Source: Dickeya chrysanthemi NCPPB 402
GTDB lineage: Bacteria; Pseudomonadota; Gammaproteobacteria; Enterobacterales; Enterobacteriaceae
NCBI RefSeq assembly: GCF_000406105.1
Contig: NZ_CM001974.1
Location: 1,827,469-1,891,468, forward strand
Direction: 5' to 3'
DNA length: 64,000 nt
The notes under the pieces are model-generated. The model had not been told where the DNA came from. It worked only from the letters and a program-made list of their open reading frames with translations, and made no database searches. Shown piece by piece: positions 19,171 through 28,224 of the stretch. The translations under genes and the position numbers were made by a program. How positions within the stretch are numbered: position 1 is the stretch's first letter; each line of letters starts with the position of its first letter.

Positions 19171-19278
19171 TCAGCCGCCGTGCACGATAATGATATACCC
19201 CACCAGCATCACGCCGCCGATGCCACCTAACGCGCACAGCGCAAACAGGCTGACGACCCCCAGTTTTTTGATATTCAT
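19171..19278 (-). CDS. Small membrane protein, 35 residues, hypothetical
   Basis: This short gene reads MNIKKLGVVSLFALCALGG, then a second hydrophobic part ending in YIIIVHGG. Almost the whole chain is one membrane helix with a positively charged N-terminus. It has a strong ribosome site (AAGGAT, six bases before ATG) and a terminator downstream, which is why I call it real despite its size. I do not recognise a named family with certainty; it resembles the small single-helix stress proteins of enterobacteria. It sits convergent with bglX and divergent from dinG. Confidence 0.7.
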   Translation of the reverse strand: MNIKKLGVVSLFALCALGGIGGVMLVGYIIIVHGG

Positions 19279-19292
19279 CCGGTTATCCTTTT

Positions 19293-19326
19293 GTTACGTC
19301 CCGGTAATGGTTACGTCCCGGCGATT
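19293..19326. repeat. Short tandem repeat, 17-base period, degenerate
   Basis: Two adjacent units share GTTACGTCCCGG as their first 12 bases and diverge afterwards. They lie just upstream of the small membrane protein gene. Confidence 0.6.
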
Positions 19327-19379
19327 ATAGAGCCTCCGCCACCGGATACAAGCCAGCCGCATGTGTCGGCGTCAATCCG

Positions 19380-19413
19380 TTACGGCGTTGATAAATTTAC
19401 GGCGTTGATAAAT
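19380..19413. repeat. Perfect 17-bp tandem duplication upstream of dinG
   Basis: Two identical copies of TTACGGCGTTGATAAAT lie head to tail, about 100 bases before the dinG start codon. Confidence 0.9.
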
Positions 19414-19427
19414 GTGACAATGTCACA
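19413..19427. promoter_or_regulatory. Near-perfect palindrome in the dinG promoter region
   Basis: TGTGACAATGTCACA is symmetrical apart from its central base. It resembles a CRP site but has a five-base spacer instead of six. It directly abuts the tandem duplication. No LexA box (CTG-N10-CAG) was found, although dinG is SOS-controlled in E. coli. Confidence 0.4.
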
Positions 19428-19509
19428 AATTTGGTTATTGACTAGGGTTACTGACGTTGCCGCCGGTCTGTGGGACAATACCGGCCAGATTGAACGACAG
19501 TGAGATGGC

Positions 19510-21627
19510 ATGACCCTGACCCCCGCGTTAAAGCAGCAGATTGGCGAATGGTATAAAGCGCTGCAACAGCAGATTCCCGATTTTGTCTCCCGTGCGCCAC
19601 AGCGCCAGATGATTGCCGAGGTGGCGAAAGCGCTGGCAGGCGATTATCCGCGTCATCTGGTGATCGAAGCGCCGACCGGTGTGGGTAAGACCCTGTCTTA
19701 TCTGATCCCCGGCATTGCCGTCGGCCGGGCAGAGCTGAAAACGCTGGTCATCAGCACCGCCAACGTGGCGTTGCAGGATCAGATCTTCAACAAAGATTTG
19801 CCGTTGCTGCGCCAGTTTATTCCTGAACTGAAGTTCACTGCGGCGTTTGGCCGTGGGCGTTATGTGTGCCCGCGCAATCTGGCGGCGATGGCGACCGACG
19901 CGTCGGCGCAAGGCGATCTGATGCTGTTTATGGATGACCACCTGCCGTCCAGCCGCGAGGACCAAACCACTAGCGCCCGGTTGCAACAGGCATTACAAAG
20001 CTATGCCTGGGACGGACTGCGTGACCATTGCCAGGAGTCGATCGACAATGCGCTATGGCAGCGCCTCAGTACCGACAAGGCCAATTGTCTTGGCCGCAAC
20101 TGCCATTATTACCGCGAGTGCCCATTCTTCCTCGCCCGCCGGGAAATTGAAGACGCCGACGTGGTGGTGACCAACCACGCGCTGGTGATGGCGGCGATGG
20201 AAAGCGATTCGGTGTTGCCGCAGGCGAAAAATATGCTGCTGGTGTTGGACGAAGGCCACCACGTGCCGGATGTGGCGCGCGATGCGCTGGAGATGTCCGG
20301 TGAGGTGACGGTCAGTGCGGTGCAGCACCAGATGGATCAACTGATTCAGCAGGTCGGGCTGTGTCTGGCGCAGTTCCCGCCCAAGTCGCCGCCGCGGCTA
20401 ATGCAGCCTGACCGATTGGGCGAGCACTGTGGCGAAATACGAGAGCAGTTGCAACTGTTCGAGCGCCTGAGCAGCCTGTTTTTACCGCCTGCCCAGCCGG
20501 ACGCCGATTACCGTTTTCCGATGGGGGAACTGCCGGAAGAGATGCGCGAGTGCTGCAATCGGCTATGCAAACTGGCGGATAGCCTGCGTGGGCTGGCGGA
20601 ATACCTGCTGAATGATTTGGCGGAAAAAACCGGTAAACATGATGTGGTCAAGCTGCATCAGGCGATGCTGCGCATTAGCCGGCTGAACGGTTACTGGGAG
20701 TCGCAAAGCAAGTTATGGCGGCTGGCGGCGCTGGAGAAATCCTCTAATGCGCCGGTGTCGAAATGGCTGCTGCGGGAACGGCGTGACAACCAGTTGCATC
20801 TCTACTTTCACTGCGCGGGTATTCGCGTGTGCGACCAACTGGACCGCTTGCTGTGGCGCAATTTGTCGCATGTGGTGGTCACCTCGGCGACATTGCGTTC
20901 GCTCAACAGCTTTTCCCGTCTGAAGGAACTCTCCGGGCTGGATGAAGAGGAAGGCGATACCTTCATCGCGCTGGATTCACCGTTTAATCACCGTGAACAG
21001 GGTAAACTGGTGATCCCGCGAATGCGTCATGAACCGCTGATCGCGCAGGAAGCGGAACATCTCGCCGAGATGGCGCGGTTTTTCCGGGCTGAACTACAGC
21101 GGGAAGCCCACAAGGGCATGTTGATGTTGTTCGCCAGCCAACGGGCGATGCAGCAGTTTCTGACCGAAGTGCCCGACCTGCGGCTGATGCTGCTGGTGCA
21201 AGGCGATCAGCCGCGCTATCGACTGGTAGAGCTGCATCGCCAACGTGTACGGCAGGGGCAAACCAGCGTGCTGATCGGCCTGCAATCCTTCTCTGAAGGA
21301 CTGGATCTCAAAGGAGCATTGCTGTCGCAGGTGCATATCCATAAGATTGCGTTTCCGCCGATAGACAGCCCGCTTGTCCTCACCGAAGGCGAGTGGCTAA
21401 AAAGCCTCAAACGTCACCCGTTTGTGGTGCAGAGCCTGCCGAGCGCGTCGTTTAGTTTGATCCAACAGGTCGGCCGATTGATCCGCAGTCACGACTGTTT
21501 CGGTGAAATCGTCATCTACGACCGTCGCTTATTGACCAAAGGCTACGGCGCCCAGTTACTGGCTGCGTTACCGGTATTTCCCATCGAACAGCGTGCGATG
21601 CCGGATGAGATGCCGGATGATAAGTAG
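19510..21627 (+). CDS. dinG: ATP-dependent DNA helicase DinG
   Basis: This superfamily 2 iron-sulfur helicase of the XPD type unwinds 5'-3', including R-loops and G-quadruplexes met by replication forks. The Walker A APTGVGKT is at about residue 54. The four cluster cysteines are visible as RYVCPRN (Cys120) and the group NCLGRNCHYYRECPF (about 194-205). The Walker B box is DEGH (about 246), and motif VI is QQVGRLIRS. The length (705) is close to E. coli DinG (716). It is followed, as in E. coli, by ybiB. Confidence 0.97.
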   Translation: MTLTPALKQQIGEWYKALQQQIPDFVSRAPQRQMIAEVAKALAGDYPRHLVIEAPTGVGKTLSYLIPGIAVGRAELKTLVISTANVALQDQIFNKDLPLLRQFIPELKFTAAFGRGRYVCPRNLAAMATDASAQGDLMLFMDDHLPSSREDQTTSARLQQALQSYAWDGLRDHCQESIDNALWQRLSTDKANCLGRNCHYYRECPFFLARREIEDADVVVTNHALVMAAMESDSVLPQAKNMLLVLDEGHHVPDVARDALEMSGEVTVSAVQHQMDQLIQQVGLCLAQFPPKSPPRLMQPDRLGEHCGEIREQLQLFERLSSLFLPPAQPDADYRFPMGELPEEMRECCNRLCKLADSLRGLAEYLLNDLAEKTGKHDVVKLHQAMLRISRLNGYWESQSKLWRLAALEKSSNAPVSKWLLRERRDNQLHLYFHCAGIRVCDQLDRLLWRNLSHVVVTSATLRSLNSFSRLKELSGLDEEEGDTFIALDSPFNHREQGKLVIPRMRHEPLIAQEAEHLAEMARFFRAELQREAHKGMLMLFASQRAMQQFLTEVPDLRLMLLVQGDQPRYRLVELHRQRVRQGQTSVLIGLQSFSEGLDLKGALLSQVHIHKIAFPPIDSPLVLTEGEWLKSLKRHPFVVQSLPSASFSLIQQVGRLIRSHDCFGEIVIYDRRLLTKGYGAQLLAALPVFPIEQRAMPDEMPDDK

Positions 21628-21833
21628 CTTGCCGTCGGGTTATCAGCCGCATTAACAGTCAGTTATGACGGTTTAGCCGGCGTCGGTTGCGGGAGCGGCA
21701 ACGGCGATTTCACGCTTCCTCCGCGGCCAATTCATGCTATGTTTCCAATGCGTTGTCTTGCCATGACCGGCACCGTCGGTGCGCCCGGTCGATGAAAATC
21801 GTTTAACCGTCGCCTTACCCGTGAGAGCACATT

Positions 21834-22802
21834 ATGGATTACACCCGAATCATTAAAGAGGTTGGTCGTGGCAAAAATCATGCACGCGATCTGAGCCAGG
21901 ACACGGCGTATCAGCTGTATGGTCACATCCTGAATGATCAGGTGCCGGAGTTGGAGCTGGGCGGGTTGTTGATCGCATTTCGGATTAAAGGCGAGTCCGA
22001 AGCCGAAATGCGCGGTTTCTATCAGGCGATGTGCGAGCAAACGCTACACCTGTCTGCGCCGGCCGGCAGAGCGATGCCGGTGGTGATCCCCAGTTATAAC
22101 GGCGCACGTAAACAAGCTAATCTGACGCCATTGCTCGCGCTGTTGCTGCACCGACTGGGGCTGCCGGTGGTGGTGCATGGCGTCAGCCACGACCCAACCC
22201 GCGTGACCAGCGAGGCGATCTTTCGTGAACTGGGCATTGCGCCGGTTAACGATGCACAGACGGCGCAGCAGCGACTCGATCAGGGCGATGTCGTGTTCAT
22301 GCCGGTGTCGCTGCTCTGCCCTGCTATCGAACGTCAGTTGGATCTACGCTGGCGTATGGGGGTGCGCAATAGCGCGCATACGCTGGCCAAGCTGGCTACG
22401 CCCTTTGGGGAAGACGCCGCGTTGCGACTGGCGAGCGTATCGCATCCGGAATATGTCGGCCGGGTCGGCACCTTTTTTCAGGACATCCGCGGCCGCGCGT
22501 TATTGATGCACGGCACCGAAGGTGAGGTTTACGCCAACCCGCAGCGCTGCCCGGATATTTATTCCATCCGTGAACAGCGCAACGACCTTTTGCAGGTGCG
22601 TCAGGATATCACCGTCGATCGTTCAGCCCTGCCTGCTGATAAAGAGGCGGTGGCGACGGCTCGCTGGACGCAAGCGTGCCTGGCGGGGGAGCAACCGATA
22701 CCACAGGCGATTCGGCTGCAACTGGCGTGTTGTCTGGTGGGAACCGGTGAGGCAGCCTCCATGGAGCAGGCGGTCTCGGTAATACCAAAGCGATTGGGTT
22801 GA
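21834..22802 (+). CDS. ybiB: TrpD2-type DNA-binding protein YbiB
   Basis: YbiB is a homologue of anthranilate phosphoribosyltransferase that has lost that activity and binds nucleic acid instead. The sequence shows the TrpD-like helical N-terminal domain (MDYTRIIKEVGRGKNHARDLS) and the alpha/beta domain, with a degenerate glycine loop (HGVSHDPTRVTSE). The length (322) matches E. coli YbiB (320). The position behind dinG is conserved; family knowledge links it to the SOS response. A peptidase gene follows 33 bases later and is probably co-transcribed. Confidence 0.92.
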   Translation: MDYTRIIKEVGRGKNHARDLSQDTAYQLYGHILNDQVPELELGGLLIAFRIKGESEAEMRGFYQAMCEQTLHLSAPAGRAMPVVIPSYNGARKQANLTPLLALLLHRLGLPVVVHGVSHDPTRVTSEAIFRELGIAPVNDAQTAQQRLDQGDVVFMPVSLLCPAIERQLDLRWRMGVRNSAHTLAKLATPFGEDAALRLASVSHPEYVGRVGTFFQDIRGRALLMHGTEGEVYANPQRCPDIYSIREQRNDLLQVRQDITVDRSALPADKEAVATARWTQACLAGEQPIPQAIRLQLACCLVGTGEAASMEQAVSVIPKRLG

Positions 22803-22835
22803 ACATAACGATTAACAATAAGAGGGAACAACCAC

Positions 22836-24701
22836 ATGCAACAGGCCAAGGCGTATTTTGACGCCCTTAACCGCGACTATCTGGCGGTGCATCAAACCAA
22901 AGAAGATCTCTTCTGGCAACGTTATATGGGAACCGGCGACGAGACCGTCTCTTCCCGTTTCGCGCAAGCGGAAAGCGTCTGGAAACGTTTTATTTCGCAG
23001 TCTTCCCGGCTGGCCGAATTGCGGCAACATATTGCGACGGTGGAGGCGGCACCTGCCGACGAAGCGCGCGACGCCTTGCTGCACGGCTTGCGCGGTTGGT
23101 ATCGCTTTTTTGACTGTAATGTGATTGAAGACCCGCAGGCACAGGCGCTGATGGATGAGCTGATTGCCGCCGAACACGACCTGTTTTCCCGCCGTAAAAC
23201 CTACCAGCCGACCCATCTTAATGAGCGGGGCGAGCGGGTTTCCGCGTCGTTGGGCGAGTTGCTGACCAACCAGGCCACCAATGATAACGAGGAATACCGA
23301 CGCAGCTCGCAGCAGGCGCTGCGTGAGCTGGAACAGTGGCTGGTGACGCACGGATTCCCGGCGCTGGTCAGTTTGCGCAATCGCTTTGCGCGCCAGATGG
23401 GCTATCGCAATTACTTTGATTACAAGGTGAACAAAACCGAGCGGATGACGCCGGAGCAATTGTTCGCCATTCTCGATTGCTTCGAGGAACAAACCCGCGA
23501 GGCCAATCTGCGTAGCCTGCGTCAGTTGGCGGCGGAAAAGGGCGAGTCGGCGTTACAGCCGTGGAATGTGCGCTATGCCAGTACCGGCGATGTCACCCGT
23601 CAGATGGACCCGTATTTCCCGTTTTCCGCCTCGTTGTCTCGCTGGGTCAACAGTTTCAAACGGTTGCATGTCGACTTCAGCGGCGCACAGATGCAGCTCG
23701 ACCTGCTGGTGCGTAAAGGCAAATATGAAAACGGTTTTATGCACCAGCCGGTGCCGCCGTTTGTCGATCAGGGACGGTGGCTGCCGGCGCGCATCAATTT
23801 TACCAGCCTGGCGCAGCCGGATCAGGTCGGCAGCGGCGCTATCGGCATCAACACGTTGTTTCATGAAGGCGGCCACGCCGCGCATTTCGCCAACATTCGC
23901 CAGAATGCGCCTTGCTTTGCGCAGGAGTTCCCGCCGACGTCAATGGCCTACGCCGAAACCCAATCGATGTTCTGCGATAGCCTGTTGCAGGATGCCGACT
24001 GGCTCAAGCGCTATGCGCATAATTTACAGGGCGAGCCGGTGCCCGATGCCTTAATTCAGGTGGATATCCGTGCACGTCAACCGATGCGGGCCTTCAACGA
24101 GCGCCATATTTTGCTGGTGCCGTATTTCGAATGGCAACTGTACTGCATGGATGACGATGCGCGTACGCCAGAGGCGATTTTGCAACTGGCGCGTGATATT
24201 GAGCAGCGTATTATCGGCATCAGCGGTAGCCCGCGCCCGACGATGGCGATCCCGCATTTGCTGTCGATGGAGTCGGCCTGTTCGTATCAGGGGTATCTGC
24301 TGGCGCAGATGGCGGTAGAGCAAACGCGGCATTTCTTCCTGCAACGCGACGGTTATCTGACGGATAACCCGGCGATTGGTCCGGACCTGACGCGTCACTA
24401 CTGGCAGCCGGGCAACAGCCTGAGCCACGATGAAACGTTACGCAGCCTGACCGGCGAAGGGTTCAATCCGGACTATCTGGCGCATGAGTGCAACCTGACG
24501 GTAGACGAAGCCTGGCAGCAGGCGCAGGCCGCCATTGCCGCGGCGATGGCGCGTCCGCAACCGGCGGCGGATTTCTCGCTCAATGCCCATATCCAGGTGG
24601 TGGATGGCGGTATGGTGCTGGCGGACAATCAAGACGGCGATGACGCCATGTGCCAGGCATTCGCCCGTGCCATTGAGGATACCTATCCGCTTCATGCCTG
24701 A
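22836..24701 (+). CDS. M3-family metallopeptidase, oligoendopeptidase F-like
   Basis: This cytosolic zinc endopeptidase has 621 residues. The active-site motif HEGGH (HExxH type) is at about residue 344, within INTLFHEGGHAAHFA. The third ligand is probably the glutamate in MAYAETQSMF about 28 residues on. The alpha-helical front half and the length fit the PepF/M3B group, which degrades peptides of roughly 7-20 residues. There is no signal peptide. It follows ybiB closely and may be in the same transcript, an arrangement I do not know from E. coli. Confidence 0.85.
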   Translation: MQQAKAYFDALNRDYLAVHQTKEDLFWQRYMGTGDETVSSRFAQAESVWKRFISQSSRLAELRQHIATVEAAPADEARDALLHGLRGWYRFFDCNVIEDPQAQALMDELIAAEHDLFSRRKTYQPTHLNERGERVSASLGELLTNQATNDNEEYRRSSQQALRELEQWLVTHGFPALVSLRNRFARQMGYRNYFDYKVNKTERMTPEQLFAILDCFEEQTREANLRSLRQLAAEKGESALQPWNVRYASTGDVTRQMDPYFPFSASLSRWVNSFKRLHVDFSGAQMQLDLLVRKGKYENGFMHQPVPPFVDQGRWLPARINFTSLAQPDQVGSGAIGINTLFHEGGHAAHFANIRQNAPCFAQEFPPTSMAYAETQSMFCDSLLQDADWLKRYAHNLQGEPVPDALIQVDIRARQPMRAFNERHILLVPYFEWQLYCMDDDARTPEAILQLARDIEQRIIGISGSPRPTMAIPHLLSMESACSYQGYLLAQMAVEQTRHFFLQRDGYLTDNPAIGPDLTRHYWQPGNSLSHDETLRSLTGEGFNPDYLAHECNLTVDEAWQQAQAAIAAAMARPQPAADFSLNAHIQVVDGGMVLADNQDGDDAMCQAFARAIEDTYPLHA

Positions 24702-24955
24702 GTGCGCAACGCCGTGGCGGTGCCGCGGCGTTTACTGTTGGCGTGCTTGCTTTTTGAACCCCATCACTCTTTTGTATCGCTAAACCGGCGCGGCTCTCTC
24801 GCGCCGGGGGGAACCCGCGCCTATACTGGTCTGGCGGTATCCGCAATGAAAGTGCCTGTTATTAAAAAAGTTTCACCGAACTGTCATCAGCAACGCTTAG
24901 GCTGATGCGGTTTCTTATCTTTGACGATAATCCGTGACAATAAAAAGGACATATC

Positions 24956-26233
24956 ATGCGCTATTCTTACGTGTTTATGGCAGTGGTGTGCTCGCTGACG
25001 GCAGCCCAGACGCAGGCTGCATCCCGTAGCGATTCCCAACTGCCGCAAATCAGCGTGCTGCAAACCACCACCGAGGCCAGCAATAGCGCCCCGGTGATTG
25101 AAATGCAGCAACAGGTGCAGCAATACCTGCAAAAAGCCTTGCAGGGAACCGCGCCGAAGCTGACTCGCGCAGTACTGGATAAAGCGCCGGATCAGGGTGA
25201 GCCGCAGGGCGACATGAAATGGCTGAAAGCGACCGGTTATGTGTTCAACCCGAAAGACCAGCAGCAAGCCAGCGTGAAACTGCTGGAAGGGTTCAGAACG
25301 CTGCCCACGGCGGTGTTGGAGAAAAACCTGGCGACGGTGGAACGCATCAATCTGGAGTCGACGTTGGCGTTGCGCCAAAAAGCGCTGATTGATGCGGAAA
25401 ATACCCGTTATCTGTATGCTCTGGCGGAAGCGCTGGGGCCGAAGCTGGGCAAGGCGTTTCTCGATGTTTATCAAAAAGGTGAGATAGGGAAAGCCGCCGC
25501 GCTGATCAAGGCCACCAACGTCAGTACCTCCGCGGCGAAAAACGCGTTTGACTACCCGCGCCCGTTCAGACAACCGGGTAATAGCATTCATCTGGTGCCG
25601 GATACCGCCGTTGTCGCAGACAACGTCCGTTACACGGCGTCAGGCGGTTCGTTCCCCAGCGGCCATACCAACGGCGGCTATAACGATGCGTTGTTGCTGG
25701 CGCAGATGCTGCCGGAACGCTTTGTGCCGCTTCTCGACCGCGCCGCGACTTACGGCTATTCCCGTCAGGTGTTGGGCGTGCATTTCCCTCTGGATGTCAT
25801 CGGCGGGCGCATGACGGCGCAGCGCAGCGTGGCGCATTTCCTGAATGACCCGAAATACCGTGTATTGTTCAACGAAGCCAAAACCCAGTTGCGCGCTGCG
25901 CTGGAGAAAGCGTGCGGCACCACGCTGGCCGAATGCGCCAAACCGCAGGGTAAAAACGATCCGTACACCGACCCGGCGATGAAGTCGTTCTACCGTTACA
26001 CCATGACCTACAATTTGCCGATGGCGAAGGTGAAAGCCCAACCGGTCAAGGTGCCGGAAGGTGCGGAAGTTCTGCTGGAAGGGCCGTTGCCGCAGTTAAG
26101 CGCTGCCCAGCGCCGGGCGTTGATGGCGAAAACCGCGATTGCCGACGGCTACCCGTTATCTTCCGGCGGGCCGGACGCCAATTTCTGGCAACGCCTGAAC
26201 CTGCATGATGCGGTGGCAGCGGCGAAGAAATGA
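24956..26233 (+). CDS. Secreted PAP2-family acid phosphatase
   Basis: This protein has a signal peptide (cleavage after TQAA) and the three motifs of the PAP2/class A acid phosphatase superfamily. They are KNAFDYPRP (about residue 195), GSFPSGHTNGG (about 233) and SRQVLGVHFPLDV (about 267), the last with the catalytic His. It is longer (425) than PhoN-type phosphatases (about 250): about 190 residues precede the catalytic core and about 120 follow. The periplasm is the likely site of action on phosphomonoesters. Its stop codon falls inside an 8-base tandem repeat. Confidence 0.85.
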   Translation: MRYSYVFMAVVCSLTAAQTQAASRSDSQLPQISVLQTTTEASNSAPVIEMQQQVQQYLQKALQGTAPKLTRAVLDKAPDQGEPQGDMKWLKATGYVFNPKDQQQASVKLLEGFRTLPTAVLEKNLATVERINLESTLALRQKALIDAENTRYLYALAEALGPKLGKAFLDVYQKGEIGKAAALIKATNVSTSAAKNAFDYPRPFRQPGNSIHLVPDTAVVADNVRYTASGGSFPSGHTNGGYNDALLLAQMLPERFVPLLDRAATYGYSRQVLGVHFPLDVIGGRMTAQRSVAHFLNDPKYRVLFNEAKTQLRAALEKACGTTLAECAKPQGKNDPYTDPAMKSFYRYTMTYNLPMAKVKAQPVKVPEGAEVLLEGPLPQLSAAQRRALMAKTAIADGYPLSSGGPDANFWQRLNLHDAVAAAKK

Positions 26234-26260
26234 AGAAATGAAGAAATGAAGAAATGAAGA
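26224..26260 (+). repeat. 8-bp tandem repeat (GAAGAAAT)x4.6 spanning a stop codon
   Basis: Four perfect copies of GAAGAAAT plus five further bases overlap the last codons of the PAP2 phosphatase. The TGA is formed at the junction of the first two units. Confidence 0.95.
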
Positions 26261-26321
26261 TGATTCCCCCTGAAAAGGGGGAAATCATGGCAAGTAAAAT
26301 AGCCTATTGAGAGAGGCTCGA

Positions 26322-26354
26322 AGAGAGGCGAAGTTCGCGCCTCTCTTTTTTTTT
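26322..26354 (+). terminator. Strong Rho-independent terminator after the PAP2 phosphatase
   Basis: A 9-bp stem (AGAGAGGCG/CGCCTCTCT) runs into a nine-T tract. A second, T-less hairpin with arms TTCCCCC/GGGGGAA lies upstream at 26264-26283. Confidence 0.85.
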
Positions 26355-26388
26355 GCGCATACCAAACCGTTTTGCGCATACCAAGCCG
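26351..26388. repeat. 19-bp tandem duplication
   Basis: TTTTGCGCATACCAAACCG is followed at once by the same sequence with one change (A to G). It lies between the terminator and the end of the convergent secreted-protein gene. Confidence 0.9.
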
Positions 26389-26400
26389 CAACCGATGCGA

Positions 26401-28101
26401 TTAACGCGTAATACCGACGTTATCAAAACTGACTTTGCCGTGGCTGTTGTTGTGCGATGAAAGCGCCAGCCCGACATACAGCGTATCGTTCATATTTTGA
26501 TTGATGGTCTTATTGAGCGTGGTCCAGCTCTGCCCGTCGTTGGACACCTCGGAGATAAAGGCGTTGCCGTCGCGGGTTAGCCGTAACCAGGTGGGTTGAC
26601 TGCCGTGCTCGGATTTGGCGAACGCTCCGCGGCTGCCGGTGGCGCTGGCTTCTTTGCTGCGCCATTGCGACATCGGGCCGGAAGAGGCGATATAGCCGGT
26701 CAGCATGTAAGCGCTGCTCTCGGAGAGGGTGTTGCGCATCATCACGCCGGCTTTGGCGTAAGGATCGCTGTAGCGCAGGTCGATCAGGCGCGCGGTAATA
26801 CTGCCGTCGCCTTTCAGTTTCTGATAGACGAAATTCACGCTGTCGCCGGCGGCCCACATGTCGCCGTTTTGCGCTTCCAGCGCTATCACGTCCTGGTCTT
26901 CGCTGGCTGTACCGGAGGCGGCGGCTTTGCCGATATCCTGTTGTGTCCAGTCGGCGCTGAGCGGGGCGGCGGGCGGAGTGGTGACGGTGACCACGTTGGA
27001 GTAGGCGGAGTCTCCGGCCTGATTGTAGGCTTTTACCCGGAACGCATAAGTTGTGCCGGGGGCCAGCGTGCCTACTTCGACGGAAGTCGCGCCCGGCCCC
27101 AGCGATTCGGCGCTGGTATAGACCGCACCGGCACCATAGGCGCGGGGTGTGGTGTCATAGGCGCCTTCGCCGAAGGTTCCGGCATAAGAATACTCCACGA
27201 TAAAGCCACGCTCGTTATCCGAACAGTCGTTCCAGTCCAGTTGCACCACTGAACTTGAGACGACCCCGACCGTCAGGCTATCGGGAGACGACGGTGGTTT
27301 ATCGTCGCCGGTATACGGATCCAGCGAGACCCCGTCACGCAGTGTGGCGGCGTTGATGCGATGGCGGGTCGCCGCCAGTCGGTTGTTGACGTCGGTCAAT
27401 GTCAGCGGGGTGATGCTGATGTCGTAATCCACCGTACCTTCGCGCTGCGTTAAGGTCGCGGTGCCGTCCAGATAGAAAATTTCATTGAGCCACAGGCTGG
27501 GCATCACTTCGCCGTTGCCGGCGGGTGCGCCGACGGTAAAGGGAACCAGCGGGTTGCCGGTGCTGGTTTGGGTGCCGGCGTTCCAGACGCCGGAGCGACC
27601 GGGCGTGCCGTCAAGGCGGTAATCCGGTGCGTAGCGATCGGTTAACGCCACTTTTTTGATGATGCCTTGCGAGGCCGTTACCAGCGGTGCATTTTCCGCC
27701 AGCAAGGTGCCGCCGCGGTTAAAATAGTTTAGCTCCCAGTGCATCAGAAAGTAGCCCTGACCGGTGAGCGTCAGGTGCTCGCCGGCGTGTAACAGCAGGT
27801 ATTTCCCTTCCTTTGCGCCTTTAATCGGCTCGACGTATTTATTGGCTTCGCCGTCATTGTCGCCGACCAGCGTGACGCCGGTTGCCGCCGGCCGCTGGTA
27901 CAGGCCATTCATCTTTGGATAAGACAGCTCCTGAGAGTCCTTATCGACGGCCATGAGGCTGGCTGAGGCAACCGAGCCAGCGCAGCGCTGTGTGTCGATG
28001 GCGGGGTGGGCGTCGTCAGCGAACCCGTATGCGCTGAACAGCAATCCGCCCATCAGGGCGCTGAGTCGGCGTCGGGAAAGGCGAGAACGGGTAGTTTTCA
28101 T
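26401..28101 (-). CDS. Secreted protein with fibronectin type III domain, function unknown
   Basis: This 566-residue exported protein is not one I recognise as a named enzyme. The N-terminus has basic residues, a twin-arginine-like SRRRLSALMGG and a hydrophobic stretch ending at YGFA, so Tat export is possible, though Sec is not excluded. Residues 30-265 form a Gly- and Thr-rich domain without a motif I know. Residues about 268-380 are a fibronectin-III domain (VVQLDWNDCSDNERGFIVEY, then GTTYAFRVKAYNQAGDSAYSN). The last 180 residues resemble a concanavalin-like (DUF1349-type) beta-sandwich (DLRYSDPYAKAGVMMRNT, GKVSFDNVGI). Such a layout suits a polysaccharide-binding or -degrading protein in a plant pathogen. 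Confidence 0.75.
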   Translation of the reverse strand: MKTTRSRLSRRRLSALMGGLLFSAYGFADDAHPAIDTQRCAGSVASASLMAVDKDSQELSYPKMNGLYQRPAATGVTLVGDNDGEANKYVEPIKGAKEGKYLLLHAGEHLTLTGQGYFLMHWELNYFNRGGTLLAENAPLVTASQGIIKKVALTDRYAPDYRLDGTPGRSGVWNAGTQTSTGNPLVPFTVGAPAGNGEVMPSLWLNEIFYLDGTATLTQREGTVDYDISITPLTLTDVNNRLAATRHRINAATLRDGVSLDPYTGDDKPPSSPDSLTVGVVSSSVVQLDWNDCSDNERGFIVEYSYAGTFGEGAYDTTPRAYGAGAVYTSAESLGPGATSVEVGTLAPGTTYAFRVKAYNQAGDSAYSNVVTVTTPPAAPLSADWTQQDIGKAAASGTASEDQDVIALEAQNGDMWAAGDSVNFVYQKLKGDGSITARLIDLRYSDPYAKAGVMMRNTLSESSAYMLTGYIASSGPMSQWRSKEASATGSRGAFAKSEHGSQPTWLRLTRDGNAFISEVSNDGQSWTTLNKTINQNMNDTLYVGLALSSHNNSHGKVSFDNVGITR

Positions 28102-28224
28102 GCGTACATCCTGGTGAACTGATAACGTGTTGATTTAAAGGTGATATTGATAATGACGGGTAACGGCTTCGGGCAGCGTATAGCAATCGGTAAAAAATGC
28201 CAAATCTATTGGATTGGTTTCCGG

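Noticed and set aside
19413..19427. TGTGACAATGTCACA as a CRP site
   Set aside because: The half-sites are separated by five bases instead of six, so I report only a palindrome.
19430..19510. LexA box before dinG
   Set aside because: No CTG-N10-CAG match is present; the closest CTG and CAG are 15 bases apart.
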